This document shows, in pieces, positions 53,522 to 62,030 of a DNA stretch of 64,000 nucleotides (within the stretch, counting starts at the first letter, position 1; each line of letters opens with the position of its first letter). The notes under the pieces are model-generated. The model was given only the letters and a program-made list of their open reading frames with translations, did not search any database and was not told the DNA's origin. The stretch comes from Ureibacillus endophyticus. GTDB taxonomy: Bacteria; Bacillota; Bacilli; Bacillales_A; Planococcaceae. Location: the NCBI RefSeq assembly GCF_003628435.1, contig NZ_RBZN01000004.1, positions 52,395-116,394 of the forward strand, read 5' to 3'. The translations under genes were made by a program, and so were the position numbers.

Positions 53522-54160
53522 ATGTTTACAGGAATTATCGAAGACCGAGGACGAGTCACAGCAATTCAAAAAGATGAAAAAAGTATGCAGCTAACAATTG
53601 CTACGAAAAAAATTCTTACTGATGCGAATTTAGGTGACAGTATTGCAGTGAATGGTGTTTGTCTTACAATTACTCATTTTACCGATGAGCAAATGACTGT
53701 AGATGTAATGCCTGAAACTGTTAAAGCCACAACGATTCATACCCTGAAATTAGGAGATTATGTTAACTTGGAACGAGCAATGAGTGCAGGTGGACGTTTT
53801 GGTGGTCATTTTGTTTCTGGTCATGTTGACGGAGTTGGAACGATTCGAAGTAAAAAACCTGTGTCAAATGCAGTTTACATTGAAATCGAAATTCCTAAAG
53901 AATTAGCAGAAAATTGTATTCCGAAAGGTTCCATTACCATTGATGGAACAAGTTTAACTATATTTAAGGTGAGCGAACAGAGTGTAACGGTATCACTTAT
54001 TCCGCATACTTATAGTGAAACAATTTTGGGGATAAAAAGTGTAGGCGATCAGGTCAATATAGAAACAGATATGCTAGGAAAGTATGTTATGCACCATTTA
54101 AGAAAAACTGAAGATAAATCAAATATAACCTTAGACTTTTTACGTCAAAACGGTTTTTAA
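53522..54160 (+). CDS. ribE: riboflavin synthase, alpha chain
   Basis: A 212-residue enzyme of two lumazine-binding repeats. [12 protein letters not shown] opens repeat 1, with [12 protein letters not shown] and [20 protein letters not shown]; the second repeat has [14 protein letters not shown]. It dismutates 6,7-dimethyl-8-ribityllumazine to riboflavin. It is the first gene after the tandem FMN riboswitches; AAGAGGTGAG precedes the ATG. In most Bacilli ribD stands before ribE, but here it is missing. Confidence 0.96.
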   Translation: MFTGIIEDRGRVTAIQKDEKSMQLTIATKKILTDANLGDSIAVNGVCLTITHFTDEQMTVDVMPETVKATTIHTLKLGDYVNLERAMSAGGRFGGHFVSGHVDGVGTIRSKKPVSNAVYIEIEIPKELAENCIPKGSITIDGTSLTIFKVSEQSVTVSLIPHTYSETILGIKSVGDQVNIETDMLGKYVMHHLRKTEDKSNITLDFLRQNGF

Positions 54161-54179
54161 ATTTAAGGTGGTGGTACAA

Positions 54180-54803
54180 ATGTTAAACACAATAGAAGAA
54201 GCATTAGAGGATTTAAAAGTAGGAAAAAACATTATTGTTGTAGATGATGAAAATCGTGAAAATGAAGGCGATTTAGTGATATTAGCGGAATTTGCAACTC
54301 CTGAAAATATTAACTTTATGGCTACATATGGACGAGGTTTAATTTGTACGCCAATTACAAGACAACTTGCAGAAAAACTACAATTTAATGCAATGGTTGA
54401 AAATAACACGGACAATCACCAAACAGCATTTACTGTTAGTGTGGACCATATTGAAACAACGACAGGGATTAGTGCATATGAACGTTCCTTCACGATTTTA
54501 CAAATCATTAATGAAAATGCAAAACCAGGCCACTTTAGAAGACCGGGCCATGTGTTTCCGCTCGTTGCTAAAGACAATGGGGTATTGGAAAGAAGAGGGC
54601 ACACAGAGGCAGCTGTAGACTTAGCTACTTTATGTGGGTCTAGCCCTGCAGGTGTAATATGCGAAATTATGGGCGATGACGGAACAATGCTACGTTTAGA
54701 TGGTTTGGAAAAATTTGCAAAAGAACATGATTTAAAAATCATTTCAATAGAAGATTTAGTTCGCTTTCGTACAAAAAAATTGATGATGGTAAAAGGAGAA
54801 TAG
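54180..54803 (+). CDS. ribB: 3,4-dihydroxy-2-butanone 4-phosphate synthase, stand-alone
   Basis: A 207-residue enzyme making the four-carbon precursor of riboflavin from ribulose 5-phosphate. Motifs are [14 protein letters not shown] (metal Glu and acidic loop), [22 protein letters not shown] and [12 protein letters not shown]. The usual Bacillus protein is a 400-residue fusion with GTP cyclohydrolase II (RibBA); this one ends at the domain border ([11 protein letters not shown]), so the cyclohydrolase half is absent. AAGGTGG lies before the ATG. ribH follows 3 bp later. Confidence 0.94.
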   Translation: MLNTIEEALEDLKVGKNIIVVDDENRENEGDLVILAEFATPENINFMATYGRGLICTPITRQLAEKLQFNAMVENNTDNHQTAFTVSVDHIETTTGISAYERSFTILQIINENAKPGHFRRPGHVFPLVAKDNGVLERRGHTEAAVDLATLCGSSPAGVICEIMGDDGTMLRLDGLEKFAKEHDLKIISIEDLVRFRTKKLMMVKGE

Positions 54804-54806
54804 CAA

Positions 54807-55274
54807 ATGGGGAAAATTTTTGAAGCACAATTAATAGGTACAGATTTAAAAATAGGTATTGCAGTAGGTCGATTCAACGAATTTATCACTTCAAAATTAT
54901 TAGACGGTGCTCTTGATGGCCTAAAACGTCATGGAGTAAAGGAAGAAAATATTGATATCGCTTGGGTTCCAGGCGCCTTTGAAGTACCATTTATCTCAAA
55001 ACAAATGGTGAAAACGGGGAATTATGATGCAGTAATTGGCCTAGGTACAGTTATCCGTGGCTCAACTACTCACTATGATTATGTATGTAACGAAGCAGCA
55101 AAAGGAATTGCAAAAGTTTCATTAGATACAGATGTTCCAGTGATTTTTGGAATTGTGACGACTGAAAATATTGAGCAGGCTATCGAACGTGCTGGTACAA
55201 AAGCTGGAAACAAAGGATATGACTCAGCAGTTTCAGCTATTGAAATGGCGAATTTAAATAGAATGTTTAAATAA
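54807..55274 (+). CDS. ribH: 6,7-dimethyl-8-ribityllumazine synthase
   Basis: A 155-residue lumazine synthase, normally a 60-subunit capsid. Motifs are [50 protein letters not shown] and [19 protein letters not shown]. It condenses the ribityl-pyrimidine with dihydroxybutanone phosphate. It is the last gene of the ribE-ribB-ribH operon; AAAGGAG lies before its ATG and a terminator follows. Confidence 0.96.
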   Translation: MGKIFEAQLIGTDLKIGIAVGRFNEFITSKLLDGALDGLKRHGVKEENIDIAWVPGAFEVPFISKQMVKTGNYDAVIGLGTVIRGSTTHYDYVCNEAAKGIAKVSLDTDVPVIFGIVTTENIEQAIERAGTKAGNKGYDSAVSAIEMANLNRMFK

Positions 55275-55280
55275 AAAAGC

Positions 55281-55311
55281 GAGGTGTCCAAAAATTTGGA
55301 CACCTCTTCTT
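55281..55311 (+). terminator. intrinsic terminator
   Basis: GAGGTGTCCAAA/TTTGGACACCTC, a perfect 12-bp stem with a T-rich tail, ends the rib operon. Confidence 0.85.
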
Positions 55312-55416
55312 CTCGATAAAGATATTTTAGTAAGTATTGCTTCTGCGGTGGTCGCATCATGATGCCACCATCCTCGGCGCACATTGGCTGTCTCAAAAGT
55401 CTTTTCAGACAGCCAA

Positions 55417-56208
55417 TTATTCAGTTAAATTTTCCATTACTAAATCATCTAATGTTCCAAAAGTATAGCCTTCTTTTTTTGCATCTTCAATGAATTTAGG
55501 TAGAGCATCTGCATTATGTTTTGCTACGGTATGCAATAGAATGACTGCTCCAGGATGTAGTTGTGTCATTAACTCATCATAAGCATACTCCCAACCAACA
55601 GTTGAATCAGCGTGCCAGTCAACAAATGCAGTATCCCAGAAAATGTGCGTATAGCCATGCTCATTACCTACTCTGAGATCGCGTTCACTGAAAATTCCCT
55701 TTGGTGGGCGAACGTAATATGTACGTTCAATTCCAGCGACCTCTTTTAGTTTTTCATCAAACTTTTTCCATTCCTTCACAAGTTCTTCATCAGATAATTT
55801 AGACATATCGGGATGTCCGTAAGAATGGTTTCCTATTATATGTCCTTCTTTTATCATTCTTTTTACTAAATCCGATGCACTTGTTAAGTAATGTCCTGTT
55901 AAAAAGAAGGTTGCTGGCACTTTTTCTTTTTTGAGAGTATCTAAAATGCCTTCCGTATAGCCGTTTTCAAAACCATTATCGAAAGTTAAATAAATTACCT
56001 TTTTATTTGGATTTCCTCGATAAAAAGCACCGTGTTCTTTCAATATTGTTTCAAATTTTGCCCCTGCATCTGCTGGCATTCCGTCTTTTGATTTAGTAAA
56101 GCCCCAATGATAAGAGTTGGCGCTGGCGATTTCAGGTTTTATAAATGAAAATACGAGTGTAGCGACAATGACACATATGGCAAAGCCGAAAATATGACGT
56201 TTTCCCAT
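55417..56208 (-). CDS. pdaA: delta-lactam-biosynthetic de-N-acetylase PdaA
   Basis: A 263-residue polysaccharide deacetylase with a signal peptide or anchor (residues 8-30) that makes muramic delta-lactam in spore cortex. The NodB motifs are LTFDNGFENGYT (DNG instead of DDG, as in PdaA), GNHSYGHPDMS (metal His pair), RPPKGIFSER, WDTAFVDWH and VILLHTVAK. The length equals that of B. subtilis PdaA. AAGGAGG precedes the ATG. Its presence confirms a spore-former. Confidence 0.95.
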   Translation of the reverse strand: MGKRHIFGFAICVIVATLVFSFIKPEIASANSYHWGFTKSKDGMPADAGAKFETILKEHGAFYRGNPNKKVIYLTFDNGFENGYTEGILDTLKKEKVPATFFLTGHYLTSASDLVKRMIKEGHIIGNHSYGHPDMSKLSDEELVKEWKKFDEKLKEVAGIERTYYVRPPKGIFSERDLRVGNEHGYTHIFWDTAFVDWHADSTVGWEYAYDELMTQLHPGAVILLHTVAKHNADALPKFIEDAKKEGYTFGTLDDLVMENLTE

Positions 56209-56349
56209 AACTACTTATTGCCTCCTTTTGTGTTATGTTGTGCGAAATTAATTGCATTATGCGAATTTCTTTATCTAAGTCACCATAATGTGAAAATCCC
56301 ATCAAAAATGAAATAATACGTGTATACTAACTGTAGAAGGAGTGTTCCT

Positions 56350-57159
56350 ATGCCAGTTATTTCAAAAATAACCCGTCAAAAAAACAATCCAGAACGTTAT
56401 AATATTTATTTAGATGAAAAATACGCATTTGCTGTGGACGAGTCTACATTAATTAAGTTTGGATTAACAAAAGGAAAAATACTCGAACCATTTGATATTG
56501 ATGAAATTAATTATGAAGATGAAATTGCAAAAGCGTTTAATCGTGCTATTCAATATTTAAGTTTCCAAATGCGCAGTGAATATGAGGTAAAGAAAAAACT
56601 GTTAGATGCAGGATTTGGGGAATCCGTTGTTTTAGAAGCCATTCGTAAGCTTGAAAAAATCGGATTATTAAATGATGAAACCTATTCAAAAGCGTTACTT
56701 GAAACGAGGAAAAAAACAGCAAAAAAAGGTCCTCGCGCAATTAAACAAGATTTAATTAAAAAGGGAATCGATAAAGAAACCCAAAAGAAAGTATTAGACT
56801 CTTTTACATATGAAGAACAAGTGAAAATAGCCATGGATTTAGCTGAAAAAACAGTACGGGCATATAACAAAAAAACACCGATGCAAATCAAACAAAAAGT
56901 GCAGGATGTATTGCTCCGGAAAGGTTATTCCTATTCAGTATTGAACGAAATACTTGACCAAATTCAAATTGAGCGAGAAGATGATGAGTGGCAACAAATG
57001 ATTGAGCTTCAAGGTGATAAAATTTGGAGGAAATATAGTGCTAAATTTTCTGGAAGTGAGCTATACATGAAAGTAAAACAAGCCCTTTATCAAAAAGGCT
57101 TTCCGATAGAAGCAATTGAACAATTTATTGATCAAAAGGAGACAGAAAACGATGAATGA
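56350..57159 (+). CDS. recX: RecA regulator RecX
   Basis: A 269-residue helical protein of three-helix repeats that modulates RecA filaments. RecX features: FNRAIQYLSFQMRSEYEVKK, EAIRKLEKIGLLNDETYSKA, KGPRAIKQDLIKKGI and KVQDVLLRKGYSYSVL. AAGGAG lies 7 bases before this ATG; the frame extends ten codons further without a site. The end overlaps the yfhH start by 8 bp. B. subtilis has the same recX(yfhG)-yfhH order. Confidence 0.94.
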   Translation: MPVISKITRQKNNPERYNIYLDEKYAFAVDESTLIKFGLTKGKILEPFDIDEINYEDEIAKAFNRAIQYLSFQMRSEYEVKKKLLDAGFGESVVLEAIRKLEKIGLLNDETYSKALLETRKKTAKKGPRAIKQDLIKKGIDKETQKKVLDSFTYEEQVKIAMDLAEKTVRAYNKKTPMQIKQKVQDVLLRKGYSYSVLNEILDQIQIEREDDEWQQMIELQGDKIWRKYSAKFSGSELYMKVKQALYQKGFPIEAIEQFIDQKETENDE

Positions 57160-57481
57160 AAAAAGCTATGCAGAAATGACGGAGCAAGAACTACAAGACG
57201 AAATTAGAAAGCTTCGAGAAAAGGCAAGAAAAGCTGAACAACTTGGAATTGTGAATGAATATGCAGTTTATGAACGTAAAGCATTAATGGCAGAGGCGTA
57301 TTTAATTGATCCGAAAACAATTGTGCCAGGTGAAATGTATCGCATAAATGGGGCACCAGGAGAGTTCTTTAAAGTAGAATATTTAAAAGGACGTTTTGCA
57401 TGGGGTTACCGTTTAGGTGGGGAACGCTATGAAGAGGCATTACCCATCTCAATATTAGCACCGATGAAGGTAGGGAAATAA
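57152..57481 (+). CDS. yfhH: YfhH family protein
   Basis: A 109-residue protein with an N-terminal charged helix (MTEQELQDEIRKLREKARKA) and a small C-terminal beta barrel (PGEMYRINGAPGEFFKVEYL, FAWGYRLGG), as in B. subtilis YfhH. Its function is unknown. AAAGGAG precedes the ATG. It lies between recX and yfhJ and is almost certainly co-transcribed. Confidence 0.9.
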   Translation: MNEKSYAEMTEQELQDEIRKLREKARKAEQLGIVNEYAVYERKALMAEAYLIDPKTIVPGEMYRINGAPGEFFKVEYLKGRFAWGYRLGGERYEEALPISILAPMKVGK

Positions 57482-57757
57482 ATGGCTGTAAATGAAATAA
57501 TCGATCGCTTAACTCAAGAATTGGCCGGCAGAAACCCAAATTTATCTGTAAATAAAGCACGTACTTGGGTAGAACTTCTTTGGTCGGATTTTGAGTCAAC
57601 TTATGCTAAAGCCGGCTACGATTATCGCGGAGCTGAATATACAGAGCGTATTATTAAACAATGGATAGAAAGCTATGGAGATAAAATCCATGAGTTTGTA
57701 AGTAGAAATCCTAAGTATGCTCATTTTTTAGAAGATGATGATAAGTCTTTGCATTAA
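57482..57757 (+). CDS. yfhJ: YfhJ (WVELL) family protein
   Basis: A 91-residue protein holding the family signature RTWVELLWSDFESTYAKAG and YRGAEYTERIIKQWI. Its function is unknown. It starts directly after the yfhH stop codon and is the last gene of recX-yfhH-yfhJ. Confidence 0.9.
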   Translation: MAVNEIIDRLTQELAGRNPNLSVNKARTWVELLWSDFESTYAKAGYDYRGAEYTERIIKQWIESYGDKIHEFVSRNPKYAHFLEDDDKSLH

Positions 57758-57772
57758 GACTTTGGATAACTC

Positions 57773-58083
57773 GTAATGAAGAGGAAAACAGAGCTGTTAA
57801 ACGTTCAAAATGGTATTCATACCGATGATGAAGACGAAAACGGAGCCGGAAATCGCACAAATTGGTATTCATACCGTTAATGAAGACAAAAACTGGGTTG
57901 GAAATAGTTCAAAATGGTATTCATACCGATGATGAAGACGAAAACTGTGTTGAAAATCGTTCAAAATGGTATTCATACCTCTGATGAAGGCGAAATTTGC
58001 GCCGGTAATTGTTCAAAATAGTGTTCTTACCGTTGATGAAGACGGAATTTGAGCTGAAAATTGCCCAAAATGGTATTCATATA
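57773..58083 (+). repeat. six-copy tandem array with an exact 52-bp period
   Basis: The palindrome GGTATTCATACC and its variants begin at 57812, 57864, 57916, 57968, about 58020 and 58072. Each unit reads TGATGAAGAC, a variable middle, then TTCAAAATGGTATTCATACC. The copies are diverged (mainly in the middle) but in strict register. 52 is not a multiple of three, so this is not a coding repeat. Confidence 0.85.
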
Positions 58084-58107
58084 AATAAAAAATCTTATAT
58101 CATAAAA

Positions 58108-58139
58108 AATGGTCTTCATTGCAAATGATGAAGACCATT
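58108..58139 (-). terminator. intrinsic terminator (minus strand)
   Basis: The 12-bp stem AATGGTCTTCAT/ATGAAGACCATT is followed on the minus strand by a T-run. It could end the yfhP transcript after it has crossed the palindrome array. Its GATGAAGAC arm repeats the 52-bp unit. Confidence 0.6.
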
Positions 58140-58159
58140 AATTGTGTAAGCAGTTCATT

Positions 58160-58694
58160 TTCAAAGTCTCCAGTGCCGTCAAGAGCTAAACAAGCCGCCT
58201 CCGCTTTTCTGATTGTCTAGCTACGCGCGTTAGCTCCTCGGCAACTTCAGAATCGCCTTCAAGGGCAAAAAGCGCCCTTTTGTCGATTCTTCCAGTTGCT
58301 TTCGGAGCAGAACGAACGCGCTCCGCTTTTCTGATTGTCTAGCTACGCGCGTTAGCTCCTCGGCAACTTCAGAATCGCCTTCAAGGGCAAAAAGCGCCCT
58401 TTTGTCGATTCTTCCAGTTGCTTTCGGAGCAGAACGAACGCGCTCCGCTTTTCTGATTGTCTAGCTGCGGCGGCTAGCTGCTCGAAAACTTCAACTCCTT
58501 TCTGCATGTGCAAGCACACTTGGCAGGAGTCTCCAGTTTTTTTCGCAGCTAAACAAGCCGCCTCCGCTTTTCCATTGTCTAGCTACGCGCGTTAGCTCCT
58601 CGGCAACTTCAGAATCGCCTTCAAGGGCAAAAAGCGCCCTTTTGTTGATTCTTCCAGTTGCTTTCGGAGCAGAACGAACGCGCTCCGCTTTTCT
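58160..58694 (-). repeat. array of about 122-bp GC-rich palindromic elements
   Basis: Four full units start at about 58211, 58333, 58455 and 58573, after a partial one. Units 1, 2 and 4 are almost identical: the nested stems GCGCGTT/AACGCGC, GCTCC/GGAGC, GCAACT/AGTTGC, AGAATCG/CGATTCT and AAGGGC/GCCCTT. Unit 3 differs widely but keeps the fold: GGCGGC/GCCGCC, GCTGC/GCAGC, AAAACT/AGTTTT, ACTCCT/AGGAGT and TGTGC/GCACA. Constant boxes include TTGTCTAGCT and CGCTTTTC. The array reaches the yfhP stop codon. No transposase is nearby. Confidence 0.85.
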
Positions 58695-59679
58695 AATCAC
58701 TAGCACCGATTTGGAGTTTTCGTTGTAGTTTGTCTTCGCTGAATATCCAACCCGTGTAAGAGTTCACGATGTTTAGGTTTTCATCGATATGTGCTACTGC
58801 TACGAATGGATAGCGATCATTACTTCGATAGCGTAGATCGATTAAACGCACTTCCGTTAATCCATTATCCACTTCTGAAATTTCCCATCGATAAATTGGT
58901 GAAAAAGAGACAAATGCTTGTAAATTGACATCTTCCATAGCTTTATCAACAATTGGTGTTTTGGGAATAGGGTGGATTTCGAATTTATCGTAAATATTGA
59001 TTGTTCGCCCATATGCAGTTCCTACATAATAATGGGTTTTTGATTTTGCAGCGATACGCCAATTGAAAAAACGCATTGTTGGGGCAACGATGACAAAATC
59101 TTCATCTTGGATTGTGTTAATTACAGCTCTTTTCACCGCACTTTGTAAAGCGAAGCGAACGATATAGTAAGCAATTATGATTAAATACATAATTGTAAAA
59201 GTTCTCACTGGATCAAAATTGAATACCCAAAGTAGAATTCCGATACAGTGAATACCAAATATGATAGGGTCAAAGGTATTAATTACGCCGAGCGCAACCC
59301 ATTTTCTAGAGAACGGTCTTAGCGCCTGGGTTCCGTAAGCGTTAAAAATGTCTACAAATACATGCAAAAATACGGCTAAAAATGTCCAAAGCCACAGATG
59401 TAAAACATTCGCTTCTTGGAAAATTAACGATAAAACAACAGTAATTCCAATTGGCCATAAAAGAACGGCTGGTATAGAATGGGTTATACCGCGGTGATGT
59501 CTTATATAGACTGCATTATTTCTAAGTTTTAATATTGTATCTACATCGGGTGCTTGTGATCCGAGTATCGTTCCAGCCATAACTGCTCCGAATGTCATTG
59601 AGTGATTTGCGACAACTGGATCAACTAAAGCTAAACCACCTAATGCAACGCCCATTACTAAATGAGTTCCTGAATCCAA
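58693..59679 (-). CDS. yfhP: YfhP-like membrane-bound metal-dependent hydrolase
   Basis: A 328-residue membrane protein of the YdjM/YfhP family. The His-rich metal motif HHRGITHSIPAVLLWP near residue 60-75 and HVFVDIFNAYGTQALRPFS near 125 define it; five or six hydrophobic helices precede a soluble C-terminal domain. I start at a TTG with AAGGAG 8 bases before it, giving MDSGTHLVMGVALGGLA, like B. subtilis YfhP; the longer frame adds 14 unsupported residues. Its 3' end touches the palindrome array. In B. subtilis it also lies beside mutY. Confidence 0.9.
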   Translation of the reverse strand: MDSGTHLVMGVALGGLALVDPVVANHSMTFGAVMAGTILGSQAPDVDTILKLRNNAVYIRHHRGITHSIPAVLLWPIGITVVLSLIFQEANVLHLWLWTFLAVFLHVFVDIFNAYGTQALRPFSRKWVALGVINTFDPIIFGIHCIGILLWVFNFDPVRTFTIMYLIIIAYYIVRFALQSAVKRAVINTIQDEDFVIVAPTMRFFNWRIAAKSKTHYYVGTAYGRTINIYDKFEIHPIPKTPIVDKAMEDVNLQAFVSFSPIYRWEISEVDNGLTEVRLIDLRYRSNDRYPFVAVAHIDENLNIVNSYTGWIFSEDKLQRKLQIGASD

Positions 59680-59878
59680 AATATCAACTCCTTGTAAACG
59701 CAAATGTTTAATAAAAAACATCTGCTACTCGGGAATGCATGTTTAATATTCCAAATGCTTAAGTTTAAAAAAGCATTTTCTGTAAAATTAGAAGTTTTTT
59801 GTAAAATTTTCATCAATCAATATGACTATATTATACCCTTTTTAATTAAAATAAAATCGAAATCTGTCGGAGGTAAGT

Positions 59879-60934
59879 GTGAATTATAAATATAAAGAAC
59901 AATTTCGACAAAATTTAGTTGAATGGTTTCAAAGAGAGAAAAGAGATTTACCGTGGAGAAGAACTTCTGACCCTTATAAAATATGGGTTTCTGAGGTAAT
60001 GTTACAACAAACACGCGTAGACACAGTAATCCCTTATTACAATCGTTTTTTAGAAAAGTACCCAACACTAGAATCGTTGGCCTATGCACCCCAAGAAGAG
60101 CTATTAAAAATGTGGGAAGGGCTTGGCTACTATTCGAGAGCTCGTAATTTACAAGCAGGAGTTAAAGAAGTTGTTGAAAAGTACAATTCAGTGGTACCGG
60201 ATAATCGGCACGACATATCCAAGCTGAAAGGTGTTGGACCGTATACAGCAGGAGCAGTTTTAAGTATTGCCTATAAAAAGCCCGAACATGCAGTAGATGG
60301 GAATGTTATGCGTGTTTTAAGTCGAGTCTTACATATTGAAGAAGATATCGCGCTTCCGAAAACAAAGAAAGTTTTTGAAGAGGTGGTTGAGATGTTAATT
60401 GATCATGAACATCCTGGAGATTTTAATCAGGGGTTAATGGATCTTGGTGCCATGATTTGTACACCGACTTCTCCCAAATGCTTATTATGTCCTGTGCGAG
60501 ATTACTGTATTGCCTTCCATGAAGGTGACATGGACAAGTTACCTATAAAGACGAAAAAAACAAAGACGAAGAAAGTACAGTATAAAGTTTATGTTGCCAT
60601 TAATTCGGATGACCATTATTTATTAGAGAAACGTCCAAGTGAGGGGTTGCTTGCAGACATGTGGCAATTTCCGATGATTGAAATAAAAGATGATATGAAT
60701 TCCGAAGAACAGTTTACAACTCACTATGGAAGTAGAATAAAAAAAGTACTTAATAACACTTTACTTTCCTTTAAACATATTTTCTCCCACTTAACATGGG
60801 AAATGGAATGTTCCTTAGTGAAAGTTGAACTAATTTCAGAAATTCCTAGTAATGCTGGGTTCTACTCAAAGGATGAAATAAAAAAATTACCGATGTCAGT
60901 GCCAATGCAGAAGATTGTGAATGTTCTGAATTAA
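59879..60934 (+). CDS. mutY: A/G-specific adenine glycosylase MutY
   Basis: A 351-residue base-excision enzyme removing adenine opposite 8-oxoguanine. It shows the helix-hairpin-helix LKGVGPYTAGAVLSIAY with the catalytic Asp (HAVDGNVMRVLSR), Glu in SEVMLQQTRVDTVIPYY, and the iron-sulfur motif C-X6-C-X2-C-X5-C. A C-terminal NUDIX-like 8-oxoG-recognition domain ends it. The start is GTG after GGAGGT. It is divergent from yfhP, as in B. subtilis. Confidence 0.95.
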   Translation: MNYKYKEQFRQNLVEWFQREKRDLPWRRTSDPYKIWVSEVMLQQTRVDTVIPYYNRFLEKYPTLESLAYAPQEELLKMWEGLGYYSRARNLQAGVKEVVEKYNSVVPDNRHDISKLKGVGPYTAGAVLSIAYKKPEHAVDGNVMRVLSRVLHIEEDIALPKTKKVFEEVVEMLIDHEHPGDFNQGLMDLGAMICTPTSPKCLLCPVRDYCIAFHEGDMDKLPIKTKKTKTKKVQYKVYVAINSDDHYLLEKRPSEGLLADMWQFPMIEIKDDMNSEEQFTTHYGSRIKKVLNNTLLSFKHIFSHLTWEMECSLVKVELISEIPSNAGFYSKDEIKKLPMSVPMQKIVNVLN

Positions 60935-60952
60935 TTTATTTTATTTTTTGTC

Positions 60953-60982
60953 GAATAATCTCGACCATATCAGACCATCATA
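60953..60982 (+). promoter_or_regulatory. candidate sigma-G promoter of the sspE-like gene
   Basis: GAATA (60953-60957), an 18-bp spacer and CATCATA (60976-60982) fit the forespore sigma-G pattern. They lie 21 bp before the start codon, which suits a spore-protein gene. Confidence 0.5.
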
Positions 60983-61003
60983 TTTAGCATGGAGGTGATT
61001 GAT

Positions 61004-61189
61004 ATGGCGAGAAGAAATAACAACAATAACAATAACAACGAATTCCGTAACAACAACAATAACAACAATAACAACAACAATAACAATGAAGAGTTCGCAG
61101 TTGACCAAGACTTCCAACAAGTACGTCAACAAAACCAAAAACAAAACCAACAAAACAACCAACGCAATAATAACCGTAATAACAACTAA
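61004..61189 (+). CDS. sspE: asparagine-rich gamma-SASP (SspE-like)
   Basis: A 61-residue protein at the classical sspE position (between mutY and ygaC). The N-terminal half is nearly all Asn (runs of 8 and 13). The C-terminal half reads EEFAVDQDFQQVRQQNQKQN, which matches the SspE repeat TEFASETNAQQVRKQNQ, and then more Asn/Gln. It is probably a gamma-type SASP in which one repeat has been replaced by an Asn tract. GGAGGTGAT lies before the ATG, a sigma-G-like promoter lies upstream, and a perfect terminator follows. Confidence 0.75.
   Translation: MARRNNNNNNNNEFRNNNNNNNNNNNNNEEFAVDQDFQQVRQQNQKQNQQNNQRNNNRNNN
61015..61087 (+). repeat. AAC/AAT trinucleotide repeat inside the SspE-like gene
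   Basis: About 21 AAC or AAT codons in two runs are interrupted by a GAATTCCGT segment. Such codon repeats are prone to slippage without loss of frame. Confidence 0.85.
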
Positions 61190-61221
61190 TGATGACAACA
61201 TCTTAATTAGACGTTGAAGTC

Positions 61222-61264
61222 AATTTAAGGTATAGACATTTTTGTGTCTATACCTTAAATTTTA
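61222..61264 (+). terminator. intrinsic terminator
   Basis: A perfect 17-bp stem (AATTTAAGGTATAGACA with its complement) has a 6-base loop and is followed by TTTT. Confidence 0.85.
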
Positions 61265-61451
61265 CCTAAAACAACTTACATTTATACCCTTTTTGAATGT
61301 AAAATTTTCTCAGTATCCGTTTAATTTTATTTATTTTTACAGGTATTGTGAAAATATGTTCTTCATGCTACAAGTTTTTGTGAACCATTGTTATAATATA
61401 CCTAATAGACTGTTACAGGTGAAAGCAATAGACGAAAAGGTGGGCAATACA

Positions 61452-62003
61452 ATGGCAATACCGAGAGAAGGAGAAACGATACAAATACATAGCTATAAGC
61501 ACAATGGTCGCATCCACCGTGTCTGGCAAGAAACGATGGTATTAAAAGGTACGAAGAACATATTTATCGGTGCAAATGAACGGACGCTTGTGACAGAATC
61601 AGATGGACGAACATGGTTAACAAGAGAACCCTCAATATGCTATTTCCATGCGGAACATTGGTTTAATATTATCTGTATGTTAAGAGAAGATGGAGTTTAC
61701 TACTACTGTAATATGAGTTCGCCCTTTGTGTTCGATAATAATGCAATCAAGTATATCGACTATGACTTAGATGTAAAAGTGTTTCCGGATATGTCGTATA
61801 CGTTATTAGATGAAGATGAATATGAATTGCATAAAAAAGAAATGGGCTATCCAGAAGTTATTGATAAAATTTTAAAACGTAATGTTAATAAGTTAATCAG
61901 CTGGATTAAACAAAAAAGAGGGCCGTTTGCACCCGATTTTATTGAGGTTTGGACAAATCGATATTCTTTCCATAAAGAAATGCAATCTAATGAAAAAATT
62001 TAA
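61452..62003 (+). CDS. ntdP: nucleoside tri-/diphosphate phosphatase (DUF402, YgaC-like)
   Basis: A 183-residue soluble protein of the DUF402 family. It shows [20 protein letters not shown] at the start, then [24 protein letters not shown] segments, [20 protein letters not shown] and [20 protein letters not shown], where the acidic residues bind Mg. Related proteins hydrolyse nucleoside tri- and diphosphates. AAAGGTGGG precedes this ATG; the longer frame upstream is not supported. B. subtilis has ygaC at the same place. Confidence 0.88.
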   Translation: MAIPREGETIQIHSYKHNGRIHRVWQETMVLKGTKNIFIGANERTLVTESDGRTWLTREPSICYFHAEHWFNIICMLREDGVYYYCNMSSPFVFDNNAIKYIDYDLDVKVFPDMSYTLLDEDEYELHKKEMGYPEVIDKILKRNVNKLISWIKQKRGPFAPDFIEVWTNRYSFHKEMQSNEKI

Positions 62004-62030
62004 GTCTACTGTTTTCAGTAGGCTTCTTTT
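62002..62030 (+). terminator. intrinsic terminator
   Basis: AAGTCTACTG/CAGTAGGCTT (one G-T pair) followed by CTTTT ends ntdP. Confidence 0.7.

Noticed and set aside
54180..54803. RibB as a frameshifted RibBA
   Set aside because: The stop is at the natural domain border, ribH starts 3 bp later, and no cyclohydrolase-like sequence is found in any frame downstream.
57773..58083. Possible CRISPR array
   Set aside because: The unit is 52 bp with the whole unit similar throughout; there is no alternation of constant repeats and unique spacers, and no cas gene is present.
58491..58706. 71-codon ORF on the minus strand
   Set aside because: It lies wholly inside the GC-rich palindrome array and has no start context; stop-free stretches are expected in GC-rich repeats.
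61242..61451. 70-codon N-terminal extension of the ntdP frame
   Set aside because: It begins inside a terminator and has no ribosome binding site; the ATG at 61452 has AAAGGTGGG and matches the family start.
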